Shown here: in pieces, positions 43,749 through 53,444 of the stretch
Position numbering within the stretch: the first letter of the stretch is position 1
Layout: each line of letters starts with the position of its first letter
Assembly (NCBI RefSeq): GCF_036108815.1
Contig: NZ_CP107985.1
Coordinates: 992,001 to 1,056,000 of the forward strand
Length of the DNA stretch: 64,000 nucleotides
Source: Streptomyces sp. NBC_00353
GTDB taxonomy: Bacteria > Actinomycetota > Actinomycetes > Streptomycetales > Streptomycetaceae
Reading direction: 5' to 3'
The notes under the pieces: model-generated
Database searches by the model: none
What the model saw: the letters and a program-made list of their open reading frames with translations, nothing else
Told to the model about the DNA's origin: nothing
Program-made: the position numbers and the translations under genes

Positions 43749-44084
43749 ATGAGTGGAACCTCCCGTGACATGCCACACCCCGACGTCGCCGACGTGGTGC
43801 TGACCGATGTGCTGTTCGCCCTGAGCGACCCCTCACGGCTGGACATAGTGCGTCGCCTGACCGAGGGGCCTCTGGAGGTCGCGGCCTGCCGGCCCATCGG
43901 CGGGGAGATCCCCAAGTCCACCCTGTCCCACCATCTGAAGACGCTGCGCGAGGCAGGGGTCGTCCGCAACGTCCCGCGCGGCCGGCAGCGCTTCATCAGC
44001 CTGCGCCGCGAGGACCTCGACAACCGTTTTCCCGGGCTATTGGCTGCCGTCCTCCACCAGCCCCAGGCCGAACCCCGCGGCTGA
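43749..44084 (+). CDS. ArsR-family repressor
   Basis: A 111-residue winged-helix regulator: DVLFALSDPSRLDIVRRLTE, then GGEIPKSTLSHHLKTLREAG (recognition helix) and the wing VVRNVPRGRQRFISLRRED. No metal-binding CxC is present, so it is probably not a metal sensor. It lies divergent to the MFS gene with two 22-bp operator-like sites between. It would repress itself and the transporter until a ligand arrives. Confidence 0.9.
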   Translation: MSGTSRDMPHPDVADVVLTDVLFALSDPSRLDIVRRLTEGPLEVAACRPIGGEIPKSTLSHHLKTLREAGVVRNVPRGRQRFISLRREDLDNRFPGLLAAVLHQPQAEPRG

Positions 44085-44169
44085 CCTGCCCCTGATCTCC
44101 TTACCTGGCGGCCAGGACTACCGCCAGGTCATCGCGGGCACCACGGACTTCCTCAACGACCTCACCGAC

Positions 44170-44393
44170 GGCTGGAGCGGACAGGGGTATCCCGGTCCCT
44201 GCGCGAGTCGGGGTTCGGACTGGAGGGCGTACGGCGGGTTCTGGAGCGGGAAACGACCGTCGCGGCCACCGCTGCCGCACACCTGCGGGCCCTGGATGCA
44301 CAGATCCGGGCCCTGCGCCCGAGCCGTACCGTGTTGAGCACGGTGGCCAGGCGGCAGTCCCATCCACAGAGGTGGGAGAACAACCGCCCCTGA
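44170..44393 (+). pseudogene. C-terminal remnant of a MerR-type regulator
   Basis: SLRESGFGLEGVRRVLERET, then AAHLRALDAQIRALRPSRTV and LSTVARR, is the second half of the MerR winged-helix domain and the following coiled coil; stop at TGA 44391-44393. The DNA-binding helix at the N-terminus is missing, and no start is seen. Confidence 0.6.
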
Positions 44394-44570
44394 GTGCAGC
44401 CCTGTTGTCCGAGACTTCTCACTCTCACTTCTGGGGCCCGGCGAGTTCGACGTCGCCCTGGGCCAGCGCGCCCCGCAGGTGCTGCTCAACTCGTGCAATG
44501 GAGTTTTTCGGGGTGCGGGCACGACTGAGCCCCTGTTGGCCTTGAGCGCTCGAGTTGGCCCGGCTGAGCG

Positions 44571-45185
44571 TCAGAGTTGGCCCGCAGGAGGGCTGCCCTC
44601 TTTCCCACCTGCGGGGCTGCAACGGAAGTTCGTGGGCTGTGCTGCTGTGTGTGCCATCTCGGCAGTGATGGCCCATCGCTCGTGGTCCCTCCATTCGCCA
44701 TTGACGTACTGGAAGGCAGGCGAGTACCCCTCGCGCCGGAAGCCCAGACGTTTGACGAGGTTCAGCGAGGAGACATTGTCCGGCTGGATGTTCGCCTCCA
44801 GCCGGTGCAGTTCCAGGGGGCCGAAGGCGTGCTGGATCACGAGCCTCAGCCCCTCGGTCATATAGCCACGGCCGGTCGTAGACGCGTAGGAGGTATAGCC
44901 CAGGGTTCCGCTCCGGAGAGTGCCCCTGACCACGTTGTTGATGTTGACGCCGCCTACGATCGTGCCCCTGCCGCGCAGACAAATCACGAAGCCCTCATGG
45001 GTGGGCTGCCCGATCCGCTCAAGGTAGTTCTCGAACGCCTCCACCGTGTTCTCACGGGCGCCCAGCCAACGGCGAAGCATCTCAGCGCTCTCCTGGGCCA
45101 GCGCTGTGAGCTCGTCGTAGTCCTGACGGCGGACGTGGCGTATGACCACTCGCGGCCCTTGCAGGAGGTGACTGGTGATTGCCAT
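44571..45185 (-). CDS. GNAT-family acetyltransferase (RimJ/RimL type)
   Basis: A 204-residue GNAT. VVIRHVRRQDYDELTALAQE starts the fold, GTIVGGVNINNVVRGTLRSG and GYTSYASTTGRGYMTEGLRL hold the acetyl-CoA loop, and NLVKRLGFRREGY ends it. RimJ/RimL enzymes acetylate ribosomal-protein N-termini, and relatives modify small molecules. The C-terminal 25 residues are non-homologous (PPAGQL end). It stands alone. Confidence 0.9.
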   Translation of the reverse strand: MAITSHLLQGPRVVIRHVRRQDYDELTALAQESAEMLRRWLGARENTVEAFENYLERIGQPTHEGFVICLRGRGTIVGGVNINNVVRGTLRSGTLGYTSYASTTGRGYMTEGLRLVIQHAFGPLELHRLEANIQPDNVSSLNLVKRLGFRREGYSPAFQYVNGEWRDHERWAITAEMAHTAAQPTNFRCSPAGGKEGSPPAGQL

Positions 45186-45414
45186 CCGGGGATCCTACGC
45201 AGCCCGCTCGTGCACACGTCCGGCGGCTCGTGAACAAGCGACCCGCGGGTGCCGCGACTCGCGACGCACAGGATCTGGCAGGGACCACCCCTGTCGGGGC
45301 AGCCGGACCGTCCCCCGGTTCCAGCCGCAGGACCCACACAGATCTGCTCGTACGCTCTGACACTTCGCCAACCGTAATGCGAAGAAACAGATCAGATGTG
45401 CATAAGGTTCCTCT

Positions 45415-46548
45415 ATGTCACATGCCGGTGAAGGGGGCGCGGGAAGGATCAAGGGGCTGACGCGGTGGCGTCCTCGGCCTGGCAGCGACAGGACGTGGGC
45501 CTGGTGGCTTCCTCTGCTGCTGATGGCCGTGGACGTAGTGGTGGACCTGGTGCTCGTCCAGGGCCGCGAACCTCTGAGCTTCCTCCTGATCGGAGCCCCG
45601 CCCTTGGCGGCGGCCACCCGGAGCCCGCGGCACACCTCCGGCATCACCGTCGTATGCCTGGGGCTGGAGATGTGGATGGCGTCCCGACGCCCCGGACACT
45701 TCGGCGAACAGCATCACTTGGCCCTCTACACCGCCACTGTGCTGATCGGCATCGCCAGCGTCGCGCTGTCCCGACAGCGGATCCGGGCCGAGGCCAGTCT
45801 GGTCCGCGCCCGCTCCGTCGCCGAGGCCATGCAGATGACGGTGCTGCGCCCGTTCCCGGAAAGGCTCGGTCCGGTGCAGGCAGCGGGCTTCTATCAGGCG
45901 GGCGAGGGCGGCACGCTGGTCGGTGGTGACTTCTACGAACTGTGCGAGACCCCGTTCGGCGTCCGGGTCATCCTCGGAGACGTACGTGGGAAGGGGCTGG
46001 ATGCGGTTCAGACGGTCGCCACCGTCCTGGGGAGCTTCCGGGTATCCGCCCACGAGTGGAGGGACCTGAGCCGTCTCGCGGAGCGCCTGGAGCTCAGCAT
46101 CGCCCGCAATTCCGGATGCCCGGACGGCGACGAGGAGTTGTTCGTCACGGCCCTCCTTCTGGAGTTCCCACCTGACGGAGGCTCGGTGAGAATCGTCGAC
46201 CGCGGGCATCCGTCGCCGCTCATGCTCACACCGCACGGCACACAGCGGCTTCATACCAGCCCTGGACTGCCGCTGGGCCTGGGTGAACTGGGCCCCATGA
46301 GGGCCGAGGTCACCACCCATCCGCTGCGGACCGGGGAAGTGATCCTTCTGTACACGGACGGGGTGAGCGAGGCCCGGAACGCGGGTGGCGAGTTCTATCC
46401 GGTGATCGACCGGTTGACAGATCACTTCGGCGACGGCCACAGGGCTCTGGATCCCGAGGCTCTCGTGTCCTTCCTCAGGTCTGACACGGACAGGTGGTCG
46501 GTCGGAGCGGACGACGACCGGGCCGTGATCGCTCTCAGGCTCGCGTAG
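45415..46548 (+). CDS. membrane-anchored PP2C/SpoIIE-type serine phosphatase
   Basis: A 377-residue protein. Three or four helices (TWAWWLPLLLMAVDVVVDLV ... LALYTATVLIGIASVAL) precede a SpoIIE-type PP2C domain with VGGDFYEL, GDVRGKGLDA, DRGHPSPL, LLYTDGVSEARN and DDDRAVIALR. Same architecture as the phosphatase at 14495. It probably dephosphorylates an anti-sigma antagonist that is encoded elsewhere. A start at ATG 45415 is reasonable. Confidence 0.9.
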   Translation: MSHAGEGGAGRIKGLTRWRPRPGSDRTWAWWLPLLLMAVDVVVDLVLVQGREPLSFLLIGAPPLAAATRSPRHTSGITVVCLGLEMWMASRRPGHFGEQHHLALYTATVLIGIASVALSRQRIRAEASLVRARSVAEAMQMTVLRPFPERLGPVQAAGFYQAGEGGTLVGGDFYELCETPFGVRVILGDVRGKGLDAVQTVATVLGSFRVSAHEWRDLSRLAERLELSIARNSGCPDGDEELFVTALLLEFPPDGGSVRIVDRGHPSPLMLTPHGTQRLHTSPGLPLGLGELGPMRAEVTTHPLRTGEVILLYTDGVSEARNAGGEFYPVIDRLTDHFGDGHRALDPEALVSFLRSDTDRWSVGADDDRAVIALRLA

Positions 46549-46864
46549 GGGTCCAGCGGCTCCGGAGTGGTCCGCAGCAGGGCGCGCCAGGCCGTGAACA
46601 GCTCGCCGCCCGTGACCGCGAGGGGGGCAGGCCGATGAACACGAACTGTCGCAGAAGAAGCGGGATGTGTCTGCCCGTCAGCGTCTGCCCCTCGACCGGC
46701 GGGAGGACGCCCATGCCGCGCCATGTCCCCCGGCCGGGATCGCATCTACAAGTGCGAAACCCGCCGCGCCACACCGGGCGACGACTGCCCTCCACCACCC
46801 GGTTCCAGGGCGCTGAAACCAGCGTGAAACCGTGCTGAAAGCGCCCTGCAGCAACCTCTGCGGC
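46549..46864. other. 316-bp gap upstream of the ABC exporter
   Basis: Minus-strand frames show protein-like pieces (LRQFVFIGLP and AVTGGELFTAWRALLRTTPE) in different frames. This may be a decayed gene, but I could not join it. The 3' part carries the exporter promoter. Confidence 0.3.
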
Positions 46865-47836
46865 ATGACGACAACGACTTCGCACTCACCCGCCATCGCG
46901 GCCACGGGGCTGCGCAAGGCATACGGGGACAAGACGGTCCTCGACGGCATCGACCTGACGGTGCCGGCCGGCACTGTCTTCTCCCTGCTCGGCCCGAACG
47001 GCGCAGGCAAGACCACCGCCGTCAAGATCCTCTCCACTCTCATCACCGCCGACGCCGGCGAGATCCGCGTCGGCGGCCACGACCTGACCACCGACCCACA
47101 GGCCGTGCGCGCCGCGATCGGCGTCACCGGGCAGTTCTCCGCCGTCGACGGGCTGATCACCGGCGAGGAGAACATGCTCCTCATGGCGGACCTGCACCAC
47201 CTGTCCAAGCGCGAGGGGCGGCGGATCACCGCCGAACTGCTGGAGCGCTTCGACCTGGTGGAGGCCGCGAAGAAGCCCGCCTCCACCTACTCCGGCGGCA
47301 TGAAGCGCCGCCTCGACATCGCCATGACCCTGGTCGGCGACCCGCGGATCATCTTCCTCGACGAACCCACCACCGGCCTCGACCCCCGCAGCCGCCACAA
47401 CATGTGGCAGATCATCCGCGAGCTCGTCACCGGCGGCGTCACCGTCTTCCTCACCACCCAATACCTGGAAGAAGCCGACCAGCTCGCCGACCGCATCGCC
47501 GTACTCAACGACGGCAAGATCGCCGCCGAAGGCACCGCCGACGAGCTGAAGCGGCTGATCCCCGGCGGACACGTCCGGCTCCGCTTCACCGACCCGGCCG
47601 CCTACCAGAGCGCCGCCTCCGCACTGCGCGAAGTAACCCGGGACGACGAGGCACTGTCCCTGACCATCCCCAGCGGCGGCAGCCAGCGCGAGCTGCGCTC
47701 CATCCTCGACTGGCTGGACTCCGCCGGCATCGAGGCCGACGAACTGACCGTGCACACCCCCGACCTCGACGACGTGTTCTTCGCCCTGACCGGCAGCACC
47801 AACGTCCCCAACCAGCCCAAGGAGACAGTCCGATGA
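46865..47836 (+). CDS. DrrA-type ABC transporter ATP-binding protein
   Basis: A 323-residue nucleotide-binding subunit. Walker A GPNGAGKT at 43-50, signature YSGGMKRRLDIA at about 138-149, Walker B IIFLDEPTTGLD at about 158-169, and a C-terminal DrrA-like extension (DLDDVFFALTG). It powers export of a hydrophobic compound with the permease encoded next. Start at ATG 46865, 33 bp inside a longer frame, fits the family. Confidence 0.95.
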   Translation: MTTTTSHSPAIAATGLRKAYGDKTVLDGIDLTVPAGTVFSLLGPNGAGKTTAVKILSTLITADAGEIRVGGHDLTTDPQAVRAAIGVTGQFSAVDGLITGEENMLLMADLHHLSKREGRRITAELLERFDLVEAAKKPASTYSGGMKRRLDIAMTLVGDPRIIFLDEPTTGLDPRSRHNMWQIIRELVTGGVTVFLTTQYLEEADQLADRIAVLNDGKIAAEGTADELKRLIPGGHVRLRFTDPAAYQSAASALREVTRDDEALSLTIPSGGSQRELRSILDWLDSAGIEADELTVHTPDLDDVFFALTGSTNVPNQPKETVR

Positions 47837-48618
47837 GCACCCTCTCCCTCGCCGTACGCGACTCGAACACGATGCTGCGGCGCAACCTGCTGCACGCCCG
47901 GCGCTACCCGTCCCTCACCCTGAACCTGCTGCTCACCCCGGTCATGCTGCTCCTGCTCTTCGTCTACATCTTCGGCGACGTGATGAGCGCGGGCATCGGT
48001 GGCACCGACCGCTCCGACTACATCGCCTACATCGTCCCGGGCATCCTGATGATGACCATCGGCGGCACCGTGATCGGCACCGCGGTCTCCGTCTCCACCG
48101 ACATGAACGAGGGCATCATCGCCCGCTTCCGCACACTGGCGATCCACCGCGGCTCCGTACTCATCGGACACGTGGTCGGAAGCCTGCTGCAGTGCATCGC
48201 CAGCGTGATCCTCGTCGGCGCCGTCGCCGTCGCCATCGGCTTCCGCTCCACGGGCGCCACACCCCTGGAATGGCTGGCTGCCCTCGGGCTGCTCGCACTG
48301 TTCTCCCTGGCACTCACCTGGATCGCAGTCGGAATGGGCATGGCCAGCCCGAACGCCGAAGCCGCCGCCAACAGCGCACAGCCGCTCATCCTCCTCCCGC
48401 TCATCTCCAGCGCCTTCATCCCGGCCGACACCATGCCCGGCTGGTTCCAGCCCGTCGCCGAATACCAGCCCTTCACCCCCGCCATCGAAACCCTGCGCGG
48501 CCTGCTCCTCGGCACCGAGATCGGCAACAACGGATGGATCACCATCGCCTGGTGCATCGGCCTGGCCGCGCTCGGCTACCGCTGGTCGACGACATCGTTC
48601 AACCGCGACCCGAAGTAA
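47833..48618 (+). CDS. DrrB/ABC-2-type transporter permease
   Basis: A 261-residue ABC-2 permease with six helices (LTLNLLLTPVMLLLLFVYIF, YIVPGILMMTIGGTVIGTAV, LLQCIASVILVGAVAVAIGF, WLAALGLLALFSLALTWIAV and two more). Its ATG overlaps the TGA of the ATPase gene (ATGA), so translation is coupled. It is a drug-export-type pair with no biosynthetic genes alongside. Its 3' end overlaps the AfsR-type gene on the other strand by 20 bp. Confidence 0.95.
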   Translation: MSTLSLAVRDSNTMLRRNLLHARRYPSLTLNLLLTPVMLLLLFVYIFGDVMSAGIGGTDRSDYIAYIVPGILMMTIGGTVIGTAVSVSTDMNEGIIARFRTLAIHRGSVLIGHVVGSLLQCIASVILVGAVAVAIGFRSTGATPLEWLAALGLLALFSLALTWIAVGMGMASPNAEAAANSAQPLILLPLISSAFIPADTMPGWFQPVAEYQPFTPAIETLRGLLLGTEIGNNGWITIAWCIGLAALGYRWSTTSFNRDPK

Positions 48619-51600
48619 CCGCCATGACAACGCGGGCCGCCTCCCGCAACTCGCCCCGCCCCAGGGCGGCGCACTCCGACACCGCGTCGGAGTACGCCGC
48701 CCCGTCGGCATCCTCGGCCGCCCGCCGAGCCCGGACCGCAGACATCGTCGGCTGAAACTCCCGCAGCACCCCCAGCCGTTCGGCCAGCGCGATCATCCGT
48801 ACGGCACTGGTGTCGCCGGACGCGAGCCCCGCCATGCCGAGGGCGTGCAGCACCGTGCCGAACAAGGGGAGCTCGGAGGGCGAGCCGACCGGATCGGAGA
48901 GCAACGTCCGCAGCCGCTGCCGCAGCCGGTCGACCACCTCCGCGACCAGCCCGAGTCGGCCGGCGTGCGCGTGCGCCGTCACCGCCACCGACTGGATCAG
49001 GTACGCCCACGGGTCGAGCCGGGCGTCGCCGCCACGCATCGAGCCGGCCGCGAGCATTCGCTCCACGGTGCCGCGCCAAAGACCGAGCCCGACCTCCGTC
49101 AGTCCGCGGGCGAGCGCGATCTCGGCGCGCCCGCCGAGATCGGGCCGGTAGAAGTCGTCCTGCTGCGGGGTGTTGTCGCTCTCCGACTGCCGCAGCCAGT
49201 ATTCGGCCTCGTCGGGGTCCCCGCGCTGCAGGCAGGCGAGGACGAGGAGCGAACGGATGGCGATGTAGTCGTGCCCGTCGCCGAGCCGCGGCAGCACCTT
49301 GAGCGCCGCCTTGAGATGCTCGTACGCCTCTTCGCCCCGCCCTGTCCGCAGGCACAGCTCGCTCAGTCGGGAATGCACCATGAGCTGCACGGACGGATTG
49401 TCGACCGGCGCCAGTCCGGCGACCGTCCGGCGGGCCGAGACGAGCGCGCGGTCGATGTCGTGCTCGAACTCCCAGACATAGCAGGCGACGCACTCAGCAA
49501 TGCCGGATAGCAACGGCTGTTCGCTGTCGCAGAGCTTGCGCAGCACGTCGTAGTCGGGAGGCCTTATCTCGGGGACCGCGCTCAACACGACTGCGGTGGC
49601 GCGCATCAGCGTGTTCGGCGGGGCCGGAGGCAGCCGCCGGAGGGTGACGAGCTGGCGTACGGCGCGTGGGCCGGGGCCCATGAACACGGTCGCCGTACCC
49701 AACACCGCGGCGGTGCGCGCGACTTCGACGTATTCGGGCTCGGGAGAGTAGTGCGACAGCGACGGTCCGGTGTCCGCGGCGAGGGCGGCGAGGCGGGGAT
49801 AGTTGGTGCCGGTGGACCACAGGCTGGCGAGGACGGCGGTGAGGGCGGCGGTGGCGGGATTGTCCGTACGGGCCAGGGCGTGTCGTAGGGCCGGCACGAG
49901 GTTGTCCTGCTCGGCCTTGATCCGCTCCCAGGCGGCCGCCGGCTCCGGGCCGAAGAGCGCGTCGTGGTACGCGACCCCGAAGTCTCGCGCCCAGGTGAGG
50001 AACAGGCCGACGGCCTCCTCGTCCTCGCCCGCCTCGGCACGCCGGGCCGCGCTGAACTCCCGTACGGTCTCCAGCATTCGGAACCGTACGCCTACCGGGG
50101 TGTCGGCGACGGTGAGCAGCGACTGATCGGCCAACTGTTCAAGGAGGAACAGCGCATCCTCACCGAGGACCTGCTCCGCCGCCTCGCCCAGGAAGCCGCC
50201 GGGGAAGACGGACAGCGTGCGCAGCGCCGCCCGGGCGTCGTCCGCGAGCAGGTTCCAGCTCCACTCCACGACCGCGTGCAGCGTGCGGTGTCGCTCCGGC
50301 AGGCCCCGCACCCCGCCGCGCAGCAGCGCGAACCGGTCGCCGAGGCGGCGGGCGATGTCCGGCACCGAGAGCGCCCGCACCCGTGCCGCGGCCAGCTCAA
50401 CGGCGAGCGGCAGCCCGTCGAGGTGGCGACACAGCTCGGCCACCGCGTCCGGCGGCAGCTGCACGCCGGGCCGGGCGGCCCGGGCCCGCTGGGTGAACAG
50501 TTCGACGGAGGTGTCGAGACCGAGCTCCGGCAGCGCGTACACCGCCTCCGATGTGAGGCCGAGGGGGGCCCGGCTGGTGGCGAGTACCCGTAGGTCCTTG
50601 GAGGACGAGACCAGGGCCTGTACGAGGTCGGCGGCGCCCCGGACGACCTGTTCGCAGTTGTCCAGGACCAGCAGTGCGGGCCCGGAGCCGAGCACGCCCA
50701 GGATGCCGGACACCGGGTCGTGGCCGTTCATGGCGCCGGGCCGCCCGTCGCCCGCGCCGAGCGCGGAGGCCACCTCCGTGGCCACGTCCTCGTCCGCGGT
50801 GACGCCGGCGAGCGGCACGAAGAACACCACGCGTTGCTCGGCCCGGCGGCTGACGGCGTGCGCGAGCCGGGTCTTGCCGAGGCCGCCGGGGCCGATGACG
50901 GTGACGGCGCGGGAGGCGCGCAGCAGCCGCTCCATCGCCGCAATGTCCTCGTCCCGGCCGAGGAGTGGGTTCGGCTCGTGCGGCACGCCGTGCCTGACCA
51001 CAGGCGACTCGCCACGCAGCAGCTCCTGCTGTACGGCCTTGAGCCCGGCGCCCGGATCCGTGCCGAGCTCGTCGCGCAGCTCACGGCGGTAAGCCTCATA
51101 CCTCATCAGCGCGGCGGACGGGCCCACCGTCGCCGCCTCGCCGCGCAGCAGCTCGGCGAGCACTTCCTCGTCGCGCGGATGCTCCGAGGCGGCCACGGCC
51201 AGCGGCCCGGCCGCCTCCGAGTGTCGTCCGAGGCGGGCGAGCGCGAGCGCCTGCGCGCGTACGAGCGTGCCGCGGACGAGGGCGCACCCGGTGCGCAATG
51301 CGGCTACGGGGTCGTCGCTGTCGCCGGCCCCGTCAGGAGTGCCCTCCCACAGCGCGAGCCCGGCCTCGGCCGCAGCCAGCGATCCCGCGTGGTCCCCGGC
51401 CCTGGCCCGGTCCGCGCCGGCGGCGGCGTGCAGCAGCAGGGCGGAGCTGTCGACCTGGTCCTCGGCAAGTGTGAGCCGGTATCCGGTCGGCGTGCTTACG
51501 AGGACGTCGGCGTCCAACTGCGCCCGCGCCCTGGACACGAGGACCTGCACCGCCTTTCCCGGCCGCTCCGGCAACTCGTCCGGCCACAGCCCTGCCACCA

Positions 51601-51727
51601 GCCGCTCGGTGCTGCAACCCGTGCGCAAGTCGGCCGCGAGCAGGGCGAGGAGACCGCAGAGCCGGGGCGCGGTGACCTCCTGTCCGCGATAGGCGACACG
51701 CGGCAGCAGGGTCAGGTCGGTGGTCAC
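48599..51727 (-). CDS. AfsR/SARP-type regulator with NB-ARC and repeat domain
   Basis: A 1042-residue protein. The first 95 or so residues look like a SARP winged-helix DNA-binding domain (RLCGLLALLAADLRTGCSTE, KAVQVLVSRARAQLD). The BTAD-like helical region follows (about 100-250, ELRDELGTDPGAGLKAVQQE). The NB-ARC ATPase has Walker A IGPGGLGKTRLA at about 280-291 and a Walker-B-like LLVLDNCEQV. The rest (600-1042) is helical TPR-like repeats. This is AfsR architecture, a pleiotropic regulator of secondary metabolism. It lies tail to tail with the ABC exporter. Confidence 0.9.
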   Translation of the reverse strand: MTTDLTLLPRVAYRGQEVTAPRLCGLLALLAADLRTGCSTERLVAGLWPDELPERPGKAVQVLVSRARAQLDADVLVSTPTGYRLTLAEDQVDSSALLLHAAAGADRARAGDHAGSLAAAEAGLALWEGTPDGAGDSDDPVAALRTGCALVRGTLVRAQALALARLGRHSEAAGPLAVAASEHPRDEEVLAELLRGEAATVGPSAALMRYEAYRRELRDELGTDPGAGLKAVQQELLRGESPVVRHGVPHEPNPLLGRDEDIAAMERLLRASRAVTVIGPGGLGKTRLAHAVSRRAEQRVVFFVPLAGVTADEDVATEVASALGAGDGRPGAMNGHDPVSGILGVLGSGPALLVLDNCEQVVRGAADLVQALVSSSKDLRVLATSRAPLGLTSEAVYALPELGLDTSVELFTQRARAARPGVQLPPDAVAELCRHLDGLPLAVELAAARVRALSVPDIARRLGDRFALLRGGVRGLPERHRTLHAVVEWSWNLLADDARAALRTLSVFPGGFLGEAAEQVLGEDALFLLEQLADQSLLTVADTPVGVRFRMLETVREFSAARRAEAGEDEEAVGLFLTWARDFGVAYHDALFGPEPAAAWERIKAEQDNLVPALRHALARTDNPATAALTAVLASLWSTGTNYPRLAALAADTGPSLSHYSPEPEYVEVARTAAVLGTATVFMGPGPRAVRQLVTLRRLPPAPPNTLMRATAVVLSAVPEIRPPDYDVLRKLCDSEQPLLSGIAECVACYVWEFEHDIDRALVSARRTVAGLAPVDNPSVQLMVHSRLSELCLRTGRGEEAYEHLKAALKVLPRLGDGHDYIAIRSLLVLACLQRGDPDEAEYWLRQSESDNTPQQDDFYRPDLGGRAEIALARGLTEVGLGLWRGTVERMLAAGSMRGGDARLDPWAYLIQSVAVTAHAHAGRLGLVAEVVDRLRQRLRTLLSDPVGSPSELPLFGTVLHALGMAGLASGDTSAVRMIALAERLGVLREFQPTMSAVRARRAAEDADGAAYSDAVSECAALGRGELREAARVVMAVTSGRG

Positions 51728-51736
51728 CCGTACAGA

Positions 51737-51970
51737 CTAGCCATGGCCTGGCCGCCGGAACTCCTGTCGCGGGCCGAACTCCCGCTGTGTGGACGGCTGC
51801 CACAGCCGGTCACCGGGCAGGTTGAACAGGCGCTGCGCCCGCCGTTCGTTCTCCTGCCGCAGCATGGCGGTCCAGGGCCAGGGGTCTTCCGGTTCGGCGT
51901 CCGGGCAGGCCACGCGGTGCGCGATGCGGCACTCGGCGCCGTGAACGGGCTCGGCGCCCCACAGGTTCAT
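51737..51970 (-). CDS. small conserved hypothetical protein
   Basis: A 77-residue soluble protein (MNLWGAEPVHGAECRIAHRV ... RLFNLPGDRLWQP) located 10 bp upstream of the AfsR-type start on the same strand. It may be the short first gene of its transcript. It contains two Cys and a Trp/Pro-rich tail and has no recognisable domain. GGACGGGAACGCG precedes ATG 51970. Confidence 0.45.
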   Translation of the reverse strand: MNLWGAEPVHGAECRIAHRVACPDAEPEDPWPWTAMLRQENERRAQRLFNLPGDRLWQPSTQREFGPRQEFRRPGHG

Positions 51971-52085
51971 CGCGTTCCCGTCCGGGGTGATGATCCAGCG
52001 CCGGCGCGGGGCGCGGTGTGGGCGGGGACGACGATTCGTTCCCTGCGGTCGGTCCCTGTACGCCGGCCGGAAGGGTGGTGGGGCG

Positions 52086-52598
52086 TCAGGTCTGGCGGCC
52101 GGTGAGGTCGAATCCGTGCTGCAAGTAGACGGTGAGGCCCTGGGTCATGGCGCGGGAGCAGGCGTGCACGCGGCGGGCCATGTGCGGGGCGAGCAGGCTG
52201 TCCCACTGTTCGGGGGTGGCCAACTGCCATGCGGTGAGTTCTTCGGGGTCGAGGTGAATTCGTGTCCGGGCCTCGGCCTGGGTGATCAGGCCGCCGTCGA
52301 AGAGGTAGTTGACCAGCGGCGGGCGGCCGTCGGCCTGTTCCGCCACCCAGTCGACGGCCAGCAGCCGGCCCGGCGTCAGGTCGATGCCGAGCTCTTCCTT
52401 GACCTCGCGCCGGACCGCTTGCAGCGGGTGCTCTCCCGTGTCCAGTCCGCCGCCAGGGATCTCCCAGGTGTCGGTGCGGTAGGACGGCTGGACCAGAAGA
52501 ATGCGGCCCGCTGCATCGTGGATGACTGCTCCCGCACCGGCGATGTGCTTGGGCAGGGAGGCGTAGTACTCGGCAGAAGGAAGGTGCGTTGGACTCAT
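52086..52598 (-). CDS. NUDIX hydrolase
   Basis: A 170-residue NUDIX protein. The catalytic Nudix box spans residues 50-72: GGLDTGEHPLQAVRREVKEE followed by LGI, with Glu56 and the REVKEE metal ligands all present. NUDIX enzymes hydrolyse nucleoside-diphosphate-linked compounds and are housekeeping or detoxifying. The tail (VHACSRAMTQGLTVYLQHGF) is an extra helix. The start at 52598 is the first in frame; no clear ribosome-binding site. Confidence 0.9.
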   Translation of the reverse strand: MSPTHLPSAEYYASLPKHIAGAGAVIHDAAGRILLVQPSYRTDTWEIPGGGLDTGEHPLQAVRREVKEELGIDLTPGRLLAVDWVAEQADGRPPLVNYLFDGGLITQAEARTRIHLDPEELTAWQLATPEQWDSLLAPHMARRVHACSRAMTQGLTVYLQHGFDLTGRQT

Positions 52599-53042
52599 GG
52601 GGTGCGACGCTAACGGTGCCGCTCACGGGGGCCGTGCAGCAACCTCGGCTTGGCACAGAACAGTGACTGACAGGTGCACTTCTCGCTCCAGCGGCACGTG
52701 CTCGGCCAGTTGGTCGCCGTCGCACCGGTAGGCGCGCCGGCAGGTGGTGCGGTGGAACACCGCATCCACGGTCCGTCCGCAACAGGTCGAGCTGTGCGCG
52801 GCGATCCTGCGTGACCACGGCTGCGGCACATCGATGCGGGAGCTTGAGCGCAAGCACGTGGCGGACGGTGCGGAAGGCATTGGATTCGGCCTGGTCGGAG
52901 ACACGCAAGCAGCTGCCGCCCCGGGCGACCGCTCTGGATCCGCACAACCGGTGACCGAAAGTTCAGGGGGGCGGGGGCCGGGTTCCCTGCCGTGGCTACC
53001 GTTGCCCCAGCACCCCACCGAACCGCCCCCTGGAGAACCCCC
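52599..53042. other. 444-bp gap with gene fragments
   Basis: A minus-strand frame ending near 52623 (AVFHRTTCRRAYRCDGDQLA, then EVHLSVTVLCQAEVAA) is protein-like with several Cys and may be the tail of a decayed gene. The upstream half of the frame is low-complexity. No intact gene. Confidence 0.3.
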
Positions 53043-53444
53043 GTGCCCGTGCCCCTCAGCGAGGAAGTGGTGGCGCTGCTGCGCCGCCCCAGCACCTGCT
53101 ACATCGCTACCACGATGCCCGACGGCTCGCCCCAGCTCACCCAGACATGGGTCGACACCGACGGCGAGCACGTTCTGATCAACAGCGTTCAGTCGCATCA
53201 AAAGACCCGAAACATCGCACGCGACCCGCGGGTTGCCGTCGCGATCGCCGACCCCTCGGAACCGGCCTCCTACGTCCAGATCCGCGGCCGTGTGGTGCGT
53301 GTGACCACCGAGGGGGCGGTCGACCACATCGAGGCCCTAGCGCAGAAGTATCTCGGCGGGCCCTACCCATGGTTCGGCGGCCGCGACCAGGTCCGGGTGA
53401 TCTATGTGATCCAACCCGAACGGATCAGCAGCCCACGCGGCTAA
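53043..53444 (+). CDS. PPOX-class flavin/F420-dependent oxidoreductase
   Basis: A 133-residue pyridoxamine-phosphate-oxidase-fold protein. VALLRRPSTCYIATTMPDGS, LTQTWVDTDGEHVLINSVQS, and YVQIRGRVVRVTTEGAVDHI are the split-barrel PPOX signature, as in small F420-dependent reductases of actinobacteria. GTG 53043 has GGAGA close upstream. It is complete and alone. Cofactor (F420 or FMN) cannot be told. Confidence 0.85.
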   Translation: MPVPLSEEVVALLRRPSTCYIATTMPDGSPQLTQTWVDTDGEHVLINSVQSHQKTRNIARDPRVAVAIADPSEPASYVQIRGRVVRVTTEGAVDHIEALAQKYLGGPYPWFGGRDQVRVIYVIQPERISSPRG

